Below, one piece after another: positions 1-7,942 of a DNA stretch of 8,320 nucleotides. Position 1 is the first letter of the stretch. Each line of letters opens with the position of its first letter. Position numbers and translations under genes: made by a program. This DNA is from an uncultured Magnetococcales bacterium (lineage in GTDB: Bacteria; Pseudomonadota; Magnetococcia; Magnetococcales; Magnetaquicoccaceae), in NCBI GenBank assembly GCA_903913345.1, contig CAIWLA010000308.1:1-8320 (forward strand). The letters are read 5' to 3'. The notes below the pieces were generated by a model. The model saw only the letters and a program-made list of their open reading frames with translations, ran no database searches and was not told the origin of the DNA.

Positions 1-1019
1 AAGGTATTGCTCGCTTTATTTTTTAACTTTCGAATATGTTTTACACTGAATTTTTTATCACTTGGTGTGTTTTTGGATCGGGGGTTTGGGGAAAATCGGC
101 TTTTTCTGTCAGGCACTATGTAGGCGACCAGGGCGTTGATTTGACGAGCAATATGATGATTGGACACCAGGAATCTGGAGCGAGACTGATATTCCCCGTC
201 CTGGGTGATGGACCCCAGAAGCACGGATTCCACCGTCACCTCGCCTTTCGGATAGGTAATGCTCAACGCCATTCTCCCCATTCGGGAAGGATGGGGCGTG
301 GTGCCGGGTGCAGAGAGACTCATGCCATCGGAACCTGTGCCACGTACCTTGGCATCGACGACGATGCCGGATGGCATGACAACACCGGATGGCCGAGTGG
401 TGGGGGCGACGAAACTTACGGTCCGTCGGGTGGAGAAGGCCATCCCGCCGGTACAGATGTCACGCACGACCGCATCGACAACCGTACCGGAAGGGAGGAT
501 GACGGCCAGCCCAACCTGGGCATTCCGCTCGACAGGGAGCCGAATCATGGATCGTTTCTGTGGTTTCTGTCTCAGGATTCCTGGAAAGGAGAGGCAAATT
601 TTTCGCTCAGGCGTGATCTGTTTCAGGGCAACATCACATTCGAGCAGGTGATGTTCGGAGGCAAACTCCAGCCGAATGGCGGTCGCACTGCGAATTTTCA
701 GGTTGCCGATGGGCGGATCCATGGCCGCCAGCAGCAGATATTGCCCCTTTTCCAGGTGTGTCTGGCTCTGCACGATCCGCCCCACCGCATCTTCCGTCCA
801 TTCCCGTTCAAAATGGGAATAATAAGGCGAGGAGCCATTGTTCAAAAAAACCCGCACCGGATATTTTTCTTCAAGCACCGTCACCAGCAGGGGAATCATG
901 GCGGACGGATCATGCAGCAGACCCTCCCGGACCGGCACGGCAACAGGGGATGCTTCCGGCACCTTTTTTTTGAAAAGACCCAAAAACCCTTTGTCTGTGT
1001 GACCGCCCAATTCCGCCAT
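1..1019 (-). CDS. PilZ-domain protein, YcgR-like; 3' end beyond the window
   Basis: The minus strand is open for 339 codons from the ATG at 1019 to the left edge with no stop, so the C-terminus is missing. Residues 40-145 form a beta-rich N-terminal region like the YcgR-N half of flagellar-brake proteins. The PilZ domain follows: the RxxxR c-di-GMP motif is RSMIR at 156-160, and the (D/N)xSxxG motif is DICTGG at 187-192, with Cys in place of Ser. The segment 278-303 resembles the usual PilZ end, where a strand is followed by a helix. Known PilZ proteins bind c-di-GMP and change motility, adhesion or secretion; that role here is inferred. Residues 215-236 repeat 175-196. After residue 303 the tail is Lys/Arg-rich. 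The start is uncertain: the frame is open upstream to a TGA, and an in-frame GTG about 20 codons upstream (preceded by GGAG) and an ATG at 1115 are alternatives. The neighbouring genes give no functional hint. Confidence 0.8.
   Translation of the reverse strand, partial: MAELGGHTDKGFLGLFKKKVPEASPVAVPVREGLLHDPSAMIPLLVTVLEEKYPVRVFLNNGSSPYYSHFEREWTEDAVGRIVQSQTHLEKGQYLLLAAMDPPIGNLKIRSATAIRLEFASEHHLLECDVALKQITPERKICLSFPGILRQKPQKRSMIRLPVERNAQVGLAVILPSGTVVDAVVRDICTGGMAFSTRRTVSFVAPTTRPSGVVMPSGIVVDAKVRGTGSDGMSLSAPGTTPHPSRMGRMALSITYPKGEVTVESVLLGSITQDGEYQSRSRFLVSNHHIARQINALVAYIVPDRKSRFSPNPRSKNTPSDKKFSVKHIRKLKNKASNT
312..497 (-). repeat. Internal duplication within the PilZ domain
   Basis: Two 22-residue copies lie 40 residues apart. 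Copy 1 (residues 175-196, bases 432-497) begins LPSGTVVDA and carries the DICTGG motif. Copy 2 (residues 215-236, bases 312-377) begins MPSGIVVDA. By eye 12 of 22 residues are identical. Copy 2 has GTGSDG where copy 1 has DICTGG, so it keeps the strand but loses the ligand-binding Asp and the Ser/Cys position. The DNA copies have diverged, so the duplication is not recent. Confidence 0.65.
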
Positions 1020-1115
1020 CTGGTCCCAATCCCCTGCCCCTGATCGCCATTGCCCGGTCTTGATGCCCGTTGACACCCGGCAAACTCCGTCACAATCTCC
1101 ACTATTAACACACAT

Positions 1116-1376
1116 CCCTTCCAGCAAGATACAGCATACACGATGCCGATCCTGAAATAAATTACCATGTGTCAATCATTCGGGGAAAAACTCAGACTGG
1201 TCCATGCGGATTGAATCATCCGAACCTTTTACGATTGCCCTGGATGGCATGACGGTGTTCCTTGCGGACTCTGCTTGTTTCAAGTGAAAATGGCGGATCG
1301 TGATCCGCCTGCCGTCTGCTCCTCCATGCGTCGATGGCGTCGTCGCATTCTGATCTTTCGCGTTCGTGCGGGATGC
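1116..1376. other. Intergenic region between the PilZ gene and the Trm112-like gene
   Basis: No convincing gene is seen. On the minus strand a perfect TTGACA lies at 1170-1175, in the right direction to drive the PilZ gene. The best -10 match, CAGGAT, sits only 15 bases downstream, so this promoter is weak. A 27-codon plus-strand ORF from 1204 to 1287 has no ribosome binding site or recognisable content. The inverted repeat at 1292-1309 is described separately. Confidence 0.5.
1292..1309 (-). terminator. Perfect inverted repeat; possible terminator for waaA-lpxK
   Basis: The sequence GGCGGATCgtGATCCGCC is a perfect 8-base inverted repeat. Read on the minus strand the hairpin is followed by ATTTTCACTT, a short T-run, so it could end transcripts coming from lpxK about 250 bases upstream. 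On the plus strand no T-run follows. The T-run is short and the distance long, so an operator or plain hairpin is equally possible. Confidence 0.35.
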
Positions 1377-1385
1377 TGGTATAGT
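1377..1385 (+). promoter_or_regulatory. Extended -10 promoter for the Trm112-like gene
   Basis: TGGTATAGT fits the TGn-TATAAT extended -10 pattern, with five of six bases in the hexamer. The spacing predicts a start near 1392 and a leader of about 30 bases containing the ribosome binding site GAGG at 1411-1414, 9 bases before the ATG. There is no good -35 (TTCGCG at 17-base spacing), which is usual for extended -10 promoters. Confidence 0.5.
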
Positions 1386-1423
1386 GTCGTCGTTTCTTCT
1401 TTATCCCATCGAGGTCATTGCAG

Positions 1424-1594
1424 ATGATTGACAGAGAATTATTGACCATTTTGGTCTGCCCGCAGTGCAAGGGCGAGTTGGTGTTGGATCGGGAAGCGGG
1501 GGAACTGATTTGCAAAGCCGATCGGCTGGCCTTTGCCATTCGGGATGGCATTCCCGTCATGCTGGTGGATGAGGCGCGGCGTCTGGAGAGCTAG
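1424..1594 (+). CDS. ycaR: Trm112-like zinc-finger protein (YcaR/UPF0434 family)
   Basis: This is a complete 56-residue protein starting [19 protein letters not shown]. The CPQC knuckle at 12-15, the ELICK segment with a third Cys at 30, and the following [13 protein letters not shown] at 35-47 match E. coli YcaR in order and spacing. The family is related to eukaryotic and archaeal Trm112, a small activator subunit of methyltransferases acting on tRNA, rRNA and release factors. Its bacterial role is less well established, so partner methyltransferases are an inference. GAGG at 1411-1414 supports the start. In E. coli ycaR lies downstream of lpxK on the same strand; here it faces lpxK, and the last 38 bases of the two genes overlap tail to tail. 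Confidence 0.88.
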   Translation: MIDRELLTILVCPQCKGELVLDREAGELICKADRLAFAIRDGIPVMLVDEARRLES

Positions 1595-2720
1595 GAGGCC
1601 CCAGGAGGGCGGTCAATCGCTGGTAGAGCCAGACGGGTGGCGTCGGGAAATGAAGATCCATGCGCAAAAAAAGGAGTGGCAGGGGGGATCCCTCGCCCTT
1701 CAGCCAGTCGGGATCGATCTTGACGGCATCCTTTTCGGTGCAGACCAGTGCCTGGGCCTGTTGGGCGTGTGCCGTCTGAACGAGCGCATCCAACCGTTTT
1801 TGGGTGAAGGCAAAATGGTCCGGGAAGATCTCCCATCCGGTGGTCCGGGTGCCGGTCTGTTCCAGCAACCGGGCGAAGGAGTCGGGACGGGCAATGCCGC
1901 AAAAGGCCAGTACCGGTGTGGCGGTCAGGGCGGAGAGGGGAAGGGGATTGGTCTCCCCCAGCGGCATCCAGTCGGCGGGTTGATGGTTGGCCCGCCAGAG
2001 GGGCTTGCCAGGGACGAGGGGGGTCAACAGCCCTTTGGCCTCCTCGAACAGCCCCTCTGATCCGCAACGGGTCAGGATGATGGCGTGGCAGCGGTGCAGT
2101 GCCTGTGGACATTCCCGCAAAATGCCCCCCGGCAACAGGGCACCGTTGCCCAGCGGTCGCCGGGCATCCATCAAGACCAGATCCAGATCGCGTTGGACCC
2201 GCAAATGCTGAAAACCGTCATCCATCAGGATGATCTCGGCTCCGTACTGGGCCACGGCAAAACGGATGAGTCGGCTCCGGTCGGCCCCCGTCAGGACGGT
2301 CACGCCGGGCAAACGGCGGGCCAGCAGGACCGCCTCGTCGGCGGCCTGCGGAGGAGCCAGGCGCACCCCGTCTGGGTCGGCCACGATGGTGATTCCCTCT
2401 GGCCCGCCGGGGGTCCGGGTGGCGGGGGTGCCATAGCCACGGCTGACAATGGCCAACCGTCGATGCCATGGGGCCAGTTGCTGGGCCAGCCAGAGCACCA
2501 TCGGGGTCTTGCCGGTGCCACCCGCTGAGAGGTTGCCCACGCTGATGACCGGGCAGGGGGCACGGTAGGCGGATAACAGGTGGCGGCGGTACAAGGTGGC
2601 GCGCAGGCCCATGACGGCACCATAGAGATGGCCAATGCCGCCCAGCACCGTCATGGCGGCCCGTGTCGTCCGGGTGGTGGGTTGGGTGCGCCCTTCCAGC
2701 AGGGCCAAGAGAGGTTTCAT
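1557..2720 (-). CDS. lpxK: Tetraacyldisaccharide 4'-kinase (lipid A biosynthesis)
   Basis: LpxK transfers the gamma-phosphate of ATP to the 4' position of the tetraacyldisaccharide 1-phosphate, making lipid IVA at the inner face of the cytoplasmic membrane (EC 2.7.1.130). The 387-residue product has the family signatures in order: an N-terminal hydrophobic/amphipathic segment at 23-45, the P-loop [12 protein letters not shown] at 62-73, SRGYG at 93-97, MDDGFQH at 166-172, [13 protein letters not shown] at 191-203, PDHF at 300-303 and TEKDAVKI at 328-335. It is longer than E. coli LpxK (about 328) through extra N-terminal residues, internal loops and a Pro-rich tail. The ATG overlaps the waaA stop as ATGA, so translation is probably coupled. 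The stop lies inside the convergent Trm112-like gene. Its product feeds the WaaA reaction encoded just upstream. Confidence 0.95.
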   Translation of the reverse strand: MKPLLALLEGRTQPTTRTTRAAMTVLGGIGHLYGAVMGLRATLYRRHLLSAYRAPCPVISVGNLSAGGTGKTPMVLWLAQQLAPWHRRLAIVSRGYGTPATRTPGGPEGITIVADPDGVRLAPPQAADEAVLLARRLPGVTVLTGADRSRLIRFAVAQYGAEIILMDDGFQHLRVQRDLDLVLMDARRPLGNGALLPGGILRECPQALHRCHAIILTRCGSEGLFEEAKGLLTPLVPGKPLWRANHQPADWMPLGETNPLPLSALTATPVLAFCGIARPDSFARLLEQTGTRTTGWEIFPDHFAFTQKRLDALVQTAHAQQAQALVCTEKDAVKIDPDWLKGEGSPLPLLFLRMDLHFPTPPVWLYQRLTALLGPPSSPDAAPHPPA

Positions 2721-3997
2721 GGGGTGGGTGGTCTCTCCAGAAGGGTTTGTATCGCCTGGAGGGTGCGTTCCACGGCCCCCGTATTGTGGGCGATGACCTG
2801 CCTGGCCCGTTCGCCCATCGCCTGTTGTCGGGGGGGGTCGGCCAGCAGGGCGTCCAGGGCGGGGAGCAGCCCTTCGGAACCCTCCAGCTGGATGGCCGCA
2901 TCGGCCTCCAGGAGTTGCCGGACGACATCCTTGAAGTTGAAGGTGTGGGGGCCAAACAGAATGGGCAGGCCGTGGGAGGCGGGTTCCAGCATGTTTTGCC
3001 CCCCATGCGGGATCAGGCTTCCCCCCACAAAGGCCAGATGGGCATAGCCATACAGACGGGTGAGCCAGCCCACCTGATCGACGAGCAGGATCGACTCGGT
3101 CCAGGTGCCGGTCATCCGGGAAAACCGGGCGCAGGAGCCGCCCTGTTTCTGGACCAGGGCGAAAACCTCCGGGCCGCGCTCCGGGTGACGGGGGACGAGC
3201 AGGAGACGCAGGGTGGGCCAGCGGTTTTGCAGGTGGGAGAAACAGTCCAGGATAATGGCCTCTTCCCCCGGATGGGTGCTGGCGGCCAGCCAGATCAGCC
3301 CCTCCGGGCGGGGCAGACGGTGGGCCAACTCCGCCATTTTGGCGGGGTCCGGTGGCTGCATGGCCTGATCATATTTGACATTGCCGGTGGCGTGTACCCG
3401 TTCAGGCGCGGCACCGATGGCCTGCATCCGTTCGGCATCGGCGACCGATTGCATGGCAAACAGCTGGACCGGAGCCAGAAAACGGCGCATGAAATGGGCA
3501 AACAGTCGATAATGGCGAAAGGAGCGGGGCGAAAGTCGGCCATTGACCAGGATGACCGGGATCCCTTCGGCGGCCATGGCCTGAAAGAGGTTGGGCCAGA
3601 GTTCGGTCTCCAGGACCATCAGACAGCGGGGGCGCAGGGTGCGCGTCACCCGGCGGACGATCCAGGGGAGGTCCAGGGGGAGATAAAAGGTGGCGCAGAC
3701 ACCGGGAATGGTTCGGGCAATCTGCTGACCGGTCTTGGTGACCGTGGAGAGGAGGATGGCATCCTGCGGAAAGCGTGTCGCCCATTGCCGGATCACCCCC
3801 TGGGCGGCGATCACCTCGCCCACGGAGACGGCATGGATCCAGATGCGCGGGCCGGGTGGCGGGTCGGGCAGGCGGAATCCCAACCGTTGCGCCACGGTGT
3901 CCCGGTATTTGGCCGTGCGAAAATAACGCCAAACCCACAGAGGGAGCGTGATGAGAAGGAGAGCAAGCAGCAGCAGGGTGTAGAGTGCGTGTGGCAA
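2717..3997 (-). CDS. waaA: 3-deoxy-D-manno-octulosonic acid transferase (Kdo transferase, GT30)
   Basis: WaaA (KdtA) adds Kdo from CMP-Kdo to lipid IVA, joining lipid A to the LPS core. The 426-residue protein has an N-terminal membrane anchor at about 5-23, then the GT-B N-domain with HAVSVGEV at 55-62; Glu61 matches the catalytic base of family members. LETELWPN lies at 129-136 and GNVKYD at 205-210. The C-domain shows AASTHPGEE (238-246), VPRHPERG (268-275) and the donor-site stretch GGSL...HGGQNMLEPA...LFGP (325-350). How many Kdo residues it adds cannot be read from sequence. The start must be the TTG at 3997: an in-frame TAA lies five codons upstream and no ATG or GTG occurs before the membrane helix. 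No clear Shine-Dalgarno precedes it. It is first in a two-gene unit with lpxK, divergent from glyQS. Confidence 0.95.
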   Translation of the reverse strand: MPHALYTLLLLALLLITLPLWVWRYFRTAKYRDTVAQRLGFRLPDPPPGPRIWIHAVSVGEVIAAQGVIRQWATRFPQDAILLSTVTKTGQQIARTIPGVCATFYLPLDLPWIVRRVTRTLRPRCLMVLETELWPNLFQAMAAEGIPVILVNGRLSPRSFRHYRLFAHFMRRFLAPVQLFAMQSVADAERMQAIGAAPERVHATGNVKYDQAMQPPDPAKMAELAHRLPRPEGLIWLAASTHPGEEAIILDCFSHLQNRWPTLRLLLVPRHPERGPEVFALVQKQGGSCARFSRMTGTWTESILLVDQVGWLTRLYGYAHLAFVGGSLIPHGGQNMLEPASHGLPILFGPHTFNFKDVVRQLLEADAAIQLEGSEGLLPALDALLADPPRQQAMGERARQVIAHNTGAVERTLQAIQTLLERPPTP

Positions 3998-4060
3998 GAT
4001 GGGGGGTTATCCCAAAGCAAAAGGTCCAGATCAGATCGTTATACGATAGAGGAGTGAGCC
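3998..4060. promoter_or_regulatory. Divergent waaA / glyQS intergenic region
   Basis: These 63 bases must carry control for waaA and perhaps glyQS. A short symmetric block ATCGTTATACGAT spans 4035-4047. On the minus strand it supplies TATAAC (4039-4044) as a candidate -10 for waaA, giving a leader of about 35 bases; the -35 at 17-base spacing (AAGTCA) is poor. On the plus strand the same block lies too close to the glyQS ribosome binding site (GAGGAG near 4049-4054) to be a normal promoter for it, so the glyQS promoter is probably further left, inside waaA. Confidence 0.3.
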
Positions 4061-7000
4061 GTGACTTTCCAGGAGTTGATTTTTGCACTGCAAACCTATT
4101 GGGCGCGACGGGGGTGTGTGGTGTTGCAGCCCTATGACATGGAGATGGGGGCGGGCACCTTTCATCCGGCCACCTTTTTGAAGGTGTTGGGGCCGGAACC
4201 CTGGCGCACGGCCTATGTGCAGCCCTCCCGGCGACCAACGGATGGACGGTATGGGGAAAATCCGAACCGCTTGCAGCACTATTATCAATTTCAGGTCATT
4301 CTCAAACCCTCTCCTGAGAATTTGCAGGAGCTGTATCTGCAATCCCTGCAACACATTGGCATTGATCTCGCGGCGCACGATGTCCGGTTTGTCGAGGATG
4401 ACTGGGAAAGCCCCACCCTGGGGGCCTGGGGTCTGGGGTGGGAGGTCTGGCTGGATGGGATGGAGGTGACGCAGTACACCTATTTTCAGCAGGTGGGCGG
4501 ACTGGATCTCAAGCCGGTGGCCGGGGAGTTGACCTACGGCCTGGAACGGCTGGCCATGTACATCCAGGGGGTCGAAAATGTCTATGATCTGGTCTGGACC
4601 GAGGGGGTCTCCTATGGGGATGTCTTCCATCAGAACGAGGTGGATTTTTCCCGCTTCAACTTTGAGGAGGCGGACACATCGGTGTTGTTTCAACGCTTTA
4701 CCGCCCATGAGGCCGAGGCATTGGCCCTGGTGGACAAACAATTGCCCCTGCCCGCCTATGATCAGGTGATCCACTGTTCCCATGCCTTTAATTTATTGGA
4801 TGCACGGGGGGCCGTCAGTGTCACGGAACGGGCGGGCTATATCGGTCGGGTGCGTCAGTTGGCCCGCCGGGTGGCGGAAGGGTATGTGGCGCAGCGGGAA
4901 CGGCTGGGTTTTCCCCTGTTGAAACCGGTGGGGTTTCTCTCCTCGGTGGCCTCGGCCACCGTCCTGCCGCCGATGGCCCCGGCCAGTGGGCAGAGTGATT
5001 TTTTCTGGGAGATCGGCTGTGAGGAGATCCCCGCCGGGCTGTTACCGGGGGCGATTGAGGCGATGCACAGCCGGATGACGGCGTTGCTGCAGGGGGTTGG
5101 TCTGTTGGTGGAGGGGCAGACCCGTGTCGAGAGCCAGGGGACGCCCCGGCGGTTGGCGGTCTGGGTGACGGCGTTGGCCGCCCGGCAGGCCGACCGGGAG
5201 GAGGAGCGGCGTGGTCCGGCCCTGGCGCGGGCCTTTGTCGCCGATGGCACCACCCCCAGTGCGGCGGCGGAGGGGTTCGCCCGGAGTTGCGGCGTGGCGG
5301 TGGCCGATCTGCAACGGCAATCCACCCCCAAGGGGGATTATCTGGTCTATCGGTTGCGTCAGGCCGGTGAGGCGGCGGCCGTTCTGCTGCCACGGCTGAT
5401 GACCGAACTGTTGGCTACCTTTCCCTGGAAAAAATCGATGCGCTGGGGGGCGGGAACGACCCGTTTTGTCCGTCCGCTGCGGTGGATGGTGGCCGTTCTG
5501 GATGGCCACCTGTTGCCGTTTGGCACCGAGGATGGTCTGGAAGCCGGTCTCATCAGCCAGGGGCATCGCTTCATGGCACCGGGTCCGCTGCCCCTCACCC
5601 CCGCCGGTTTGGCGGGGGGCATGGCGGGGTATCGGCAGACCTTGCGGCAGGCCAAGGTGATTCTGGATCAGGCGGAACGGGAGGCGATGATTCGCGCCGG
5701 GGTGGAACGTCTGGCGGCCCAGGTGGGCGGGCGGGCGTTGATCTCCCCGGCCTTGTTGACCGAAAACAGTGGTCTGACCGAGTGGCCCTTGCCTCTGCTG
5801 GGGCGGTTTGATCCCGCCTATCTCGTGATCCCGCCGGAGGTGTTGACCACCTCCATGCAGCACCACCAAAAATATTTTCCGGTGGTGGGGGTGGATGGTC
5901 GGCTGTTGCCCTGTTTTGTCGCCGTGACCAACCTGGAGACCGCCGATCAGTCAGTACTGGTCCGGGGGTTTGAACGGGTGTTGCGGGCGCGTCTGGAGGA
6001 TGCCGCCTTTTTCTGGAACGAAGACCGCAAGCGGTCCCTGGCGGATCGCCTGACCGGGTTGCGCCAGGTGGTCTTCCAGGCCAGGCTGGGGACGGTTCAC
6101 CAGAAGGTGGTCCGCATGAACGGATTGGCCAGGGCGATGATGGAATATATGGATCCCACGCTGACCGGAGAGCAGGTGGAGCAGGCGGCGTTGTGGAGCA
6201 AATGCGATTTGATCACCGGCATGGTGGGGGAGTTTCCCGAACTGCAAGGGGTGATGGGTGCCCATTATCTCCAGGAGGAGGGGGGGGATCCCGAAGTGGC
6301 CACGGCCATTCGCCACCATTATCGACCTCAGGGGATGGCGGACGATCTGCCGGCAACCCCACTGGGCACCTTGATTGCGCTGGCGGACAAGCTGGACACC
6401 CTGGTCGGCTGTTTCGCCGTGGGTCTGGCCCCGACGGGGACCAAGGATCCCTTTGCCTTGCGGCGGGCCGCCTTGGGGGTGATCCGCATGGTGTTGAGCA
6501 ACCACCTGCATCTGCCGTTGCGGAGGGTGTTGCGGACTGCCTATGGGCTGTACGCCGCCGGGGTGTTGGAGGAGGAGGCCGAACCGACGGTGCGCGCTGT
6601 GCTGACCTTTTTCCATGGGCGTCTCCATCCCTTTTTGAAGGCGGATGGATTGGATGCCGATCTGCTGGAGGCGGTGCAGGTGTTGGAACTGGACGATCTC
6701 CAGGAGATGGTGTTGCGGGTGCGTGCCCTGACGGTTTTCAAGACCCTGCCCTCCTGTGTCGCCCTGGTGGCGGCCAACAAGCGGATTGCCCATATCCTGG
6801 ACAAGTCGGGTGGGGTCGAGGCGGGGGGCGTGGATGAGACCCTGTTTGGCCTGCCTGTGGAGAGGGCGCTGCATCAGGCGGTGTTGTCGTCGGCCTCGGT
6901 GGTGGTGGAATGGGTGCAGCGGCGGGCCTATGCCGAGGCGTTGCAGCCGTTGGCGGAACTGCGGGGGGTGATCGACCGCTTTTTTGCCGAGGTGCTGGTG

Positions 7001-7108
7001 ATGGACCCGGATCCGGCGGTGCGCCGTAATCGTTTGCGGCTGTTGGCCCAGGTACGCGATCTGTTTCGCCTGGTGGCCGATGTCGGTTGTCTGGTCGTGC
7101 CGGAGTAG
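4061..7108 (+). CDS. glyQS: Glycyl-tRNA synthetase, fused alpha and beta subunits
   Basis: A single 1015-residue frame holds both subunits of the bacterial (alpha2beta2-type) glycyl-tRNA synthetase, which charges tRNA-Gly using ATP. Residues 1-~290 are a complete Gly[20 protein letters not shown] start, motif 2 region [17 protein letters not shown] at 54-70, and motif 3 [15 protein letters not shown] at 156-170. A linker of about 25 residues (288-311, rich in Ala, Pro and Ser) follows. Residues 312-1015 are a full-length Gly[17 protein letters not shown] at 313, [12 protein letters not shown] around 597-608, [17 protein letters not shown] from 714, [15 protein letters not shown] from 796, and a C-terminal anticodon-binding region around 985-1012. 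No stop or frameshift is visible between the halves. The start is GTG at 4061, preceded by GAGGAG. Most bacteria encode separate glyQ and glyS; fused forms are known in Chlamydia and in plant organelles. The Sel1 gene follows after 17 bases. Confidence 0.95.
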   Translation: MTFQELIFALQTYWARRGCVVLQPYDMEMGAGTFHPATFLKVLGPEPWRTAYVQPSRRPTDGRYGENPNRLQHYYQFQVILKPSPENLQELYLQSLQHIGIDLAAHDVRFVEDDWESPTLGAWGLGWEVWLDGMEVTQYTYFQQVGGLDLKPVAGELTYGLERLAMYIQGVENVYDLVWTEGVSYGDVFHQNEVDFSRFNFEEADTSVLFQRFTAHEAEALALVDKQLPLPAYDQVIHCSHAFNLLDARGAVSVTERAGYIGRVRQLARRVAEGYVAQRERLGFPLLKPVGFLSSVASATVLPPMAPASGQSDFFWEIGCEEIPAGLLPGAIEAMHSRMTALLQGVGLLVEGQTRVESQGTPRRLAVWVTALAARQADREEERRGPALARAFVADGTTPSAAAEGFARSCGVAVADLQRQSTPKGDYLVYRLRQAGEAAAVLLPRLMTELLATFPWKKSMRWGAGTTRFVRPLRWMVAVLDGHLLPFGTEDGLEAGLISQGHRFMAPGPLPLTPAGLAGGMAGYRQTLRQAKVILDQAEREAMIRAGVERLAAQVGGRALISPALLTENSGLTEWPLPLLGRFDPAYLVIPPEVLTTSMQHHQKYFPVVGVDGRLLPCFVAVTNLETADQSVLVRGFERVLRARLEDAAFFWNEDRKRSLADRLTGLRQVVFQARLGTVHQKVVRMNGLARAMMEYMDPTLTGEQVEQAALWSKCDLITGMVGEFPELQGVMGAHYLQEEGGDPEVATAIRHHYRPQGMADDLPATPLGTLIALADKLDTLVGCFAVGLAPTGTKDPFALRRAALGVIRMVLSNHLHLPLRRVLRTAYGLYAAGVLEEEAEPTVRAVLTFFHGRLHPFLKADGLDADLLEAVQVLELDDLQEMVLRVRALTVFKTLPSCVALVAANKRIAHILDKSGGVEAGGVDETLFGLPVERALHQAVLSSASVVVEWVQRRAYAEALQPLAELRGVIDRFFAEVLVMDPDPAVRRNRLRLLAQVRDLFRLVADVGCLVVPE

Positions 7109-7125
7109 GGGCTGTGGGGTTGTCG

Positions 7126-7881
7126 ATGAGATCACGTCAATGGATGATGGTGTGGTTGTTGCTGCCGTTCTGCCTGGGTTTGACGAAGGAGTTTGATCGG
7201 GTATTGGCGCGGGCCGAGCGGGGCGATTCCCAGGCGCAGAGCAGTGTGGGTTTGATGTACGAGTATGGCGAAGGGGTGGCGCAGGATTATCAGCAGGCCA
7301 TTCTTTGGTATCGCAAGGCGGCGGCACAGGGGAACGCCCAGGCGGAAAGTTTGCTCGGTTTCATGTATTACAAGGGCAAGGCGGTGTCCCAGGATTATGC
7401 GGCGGCGGCCTCCTGGTATCGCAAGGCGGCGGAGCGGGGGTTTGTGGAGGCGCAACTGAGTCTGGGCAACCTCTATGCGACCGGTCAGGGGGTGGCACAG
7501 AGTGATCAGGAGGCGGTCCATTGGTATCGCAAGGCGGCCAATCAGGGGGATGTGCAGGCGCAGAGTCACATGGGTCTCTTCTACTGGCGGGGTCAGGGGG
7601 TGGCCCAGGATTCGGTCGAGTCGGCCCGCTGGTATCGCCGGGCGGCGGAACAGGGTTCGGCACAGGCACAGGCCATTCTGGGTATTTTGTATATTCTGGG
7701 CCAGGGGGTTCCCCAGGACACGGTGGCGGCCTACATGTGGACCAGTCTGGCGGTGCACAGTGGGTTTGGCAAGGCCTCCGGGGCGCGGGACAAGATAGCC
7801 GGTCTCATGACCCCCGCCCAACGGGAGGAGGGGCAACGTCTGGTCCGGGTCTGGGTTGAAAATCGGCCGGTGGTTCGCTAG
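7126..7881 (+). CDS. Sel1-repeat protein, probably exported
   Basis: From the ATG at 7126 the product has 251 residues. Residues 1-~20 (MRSRQWMMVWLLLPFCLGLT) look like a signal peptide or membrane anchor: basic start, then a hydrophobic core. The Cys at 16 does not sit in a convincing lipobox. Five Sel1-like repeats of exactly 36 residues fill 30-209, each with the pattern A..G...A...LG..Y..G.GV.QD...A..WYRKA. The last 42 residues include a Sel1-type cap and TPAQREEGQRL. Sel1 repeats fold as paired helices that bind other proteins; no specific partner or pathway can be named. The gene starts 17 bases after the glyQS stop with no terminator between, so cotranscription is likely. An in-frame TTG at 7087 would extend it into glyQS, but the signal-like start and GGGG at 7115-7118 favour 7126. 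Confidence 0.85.
   Translation: MRSRQWMMVWLLLPFCLGLTKEFDRVLARAERGDSQAQSSVGLMYEYGEGVAQDYQQAILWYRKAAAQGNAQAESLLGFMYYKGKAVSQDYAAAASWYRKAAERGFVEAQLSLGNLYATGQGVAQSDQEAVHWYRKAANQGDVQAQSHMGLFYWRGQGVAQDSVESARWYRRAAEQGSAQAQAILGILYILGQGVPQDTVAAYMWTSLAVHSGFGKASGARDKIAGLMTPAQREEGQRLVRVWVENRPVVR
7213..7752 (+). repeat. Five tandem 108-bp units encoding Sel1 repeats
   Basis: The units begin at 7213, 7321, 7429, 7537 and 7645 with no insertion or deletion between them. The first three share the block TGGTATCGCAAGGCGGC (at 7306, 7414 and 7522) and the fourth has a close variant at 7630. The fifth ends in WTSLA instead of WYRKA, as expected for the last unit. Shared stretches could permit gain or loss of units by recombination. 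Confidence 0.85.
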
Positions 7882-7903
7882 CGGACGGTCGAGAGGCGGA
7901 CAC

Positions 7904-7934
7904 AAAAAAAGGACCTGGGTTACCCAAAGTCCTT
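7904..7934 (-). terminator. Rho-independent terminator of tRNA-Leu
   Basis: On the minus strand the hairpin is AAGGAC, TT, TGGG, loop TAA, CCCA, G, GTCC, followed by seven Ts. The stem has 4+4 pairs with a small internal loop (7915 opposite 7927-7928). It begins 8 bases after the tRNA 3' end. The Sel1 gene stops 22 bases away on the other side, but no T-run follows the hairpin in its direction, so it does not look two-way. Confidence 0.75.
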
Positions 7935-7942
7935 GGTTGGCT

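Noticed and set aside
36..1043. 335-codon open frame on the plus strand
   Set aside because: The minus strand of the same stretch encodes a recognisable PilZ protein; the plus-strand translation has no family pattern.
1204..1287. 27-codon plus-strand ORF in the intergenic region
   Set aside because: It has no Shine-Dalgarno sequence, no family resemblance and is short enough to occur by chance.
1216..1560. 114-codon minus-strand frame across the Trm112-like gene
   Set aside because: It is antisense to a gene matching YcaR residue by residue and shows no motif or ribosome binding site.
2663..4057. 464-codon open frame on the plus strand
   Set aside because: It is antisense to waaA, which has clear family motifs; the Gly/Gln-rich translation resembles no family.
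5951..7327. 458-codon open frame on the minus strand
   Set aside because: It lies antisense to the well-supported glyQS gene, its translation is low-complexity (His, Gln, Pro, Arg), and GC-rich codon bias explains the lack of stops.
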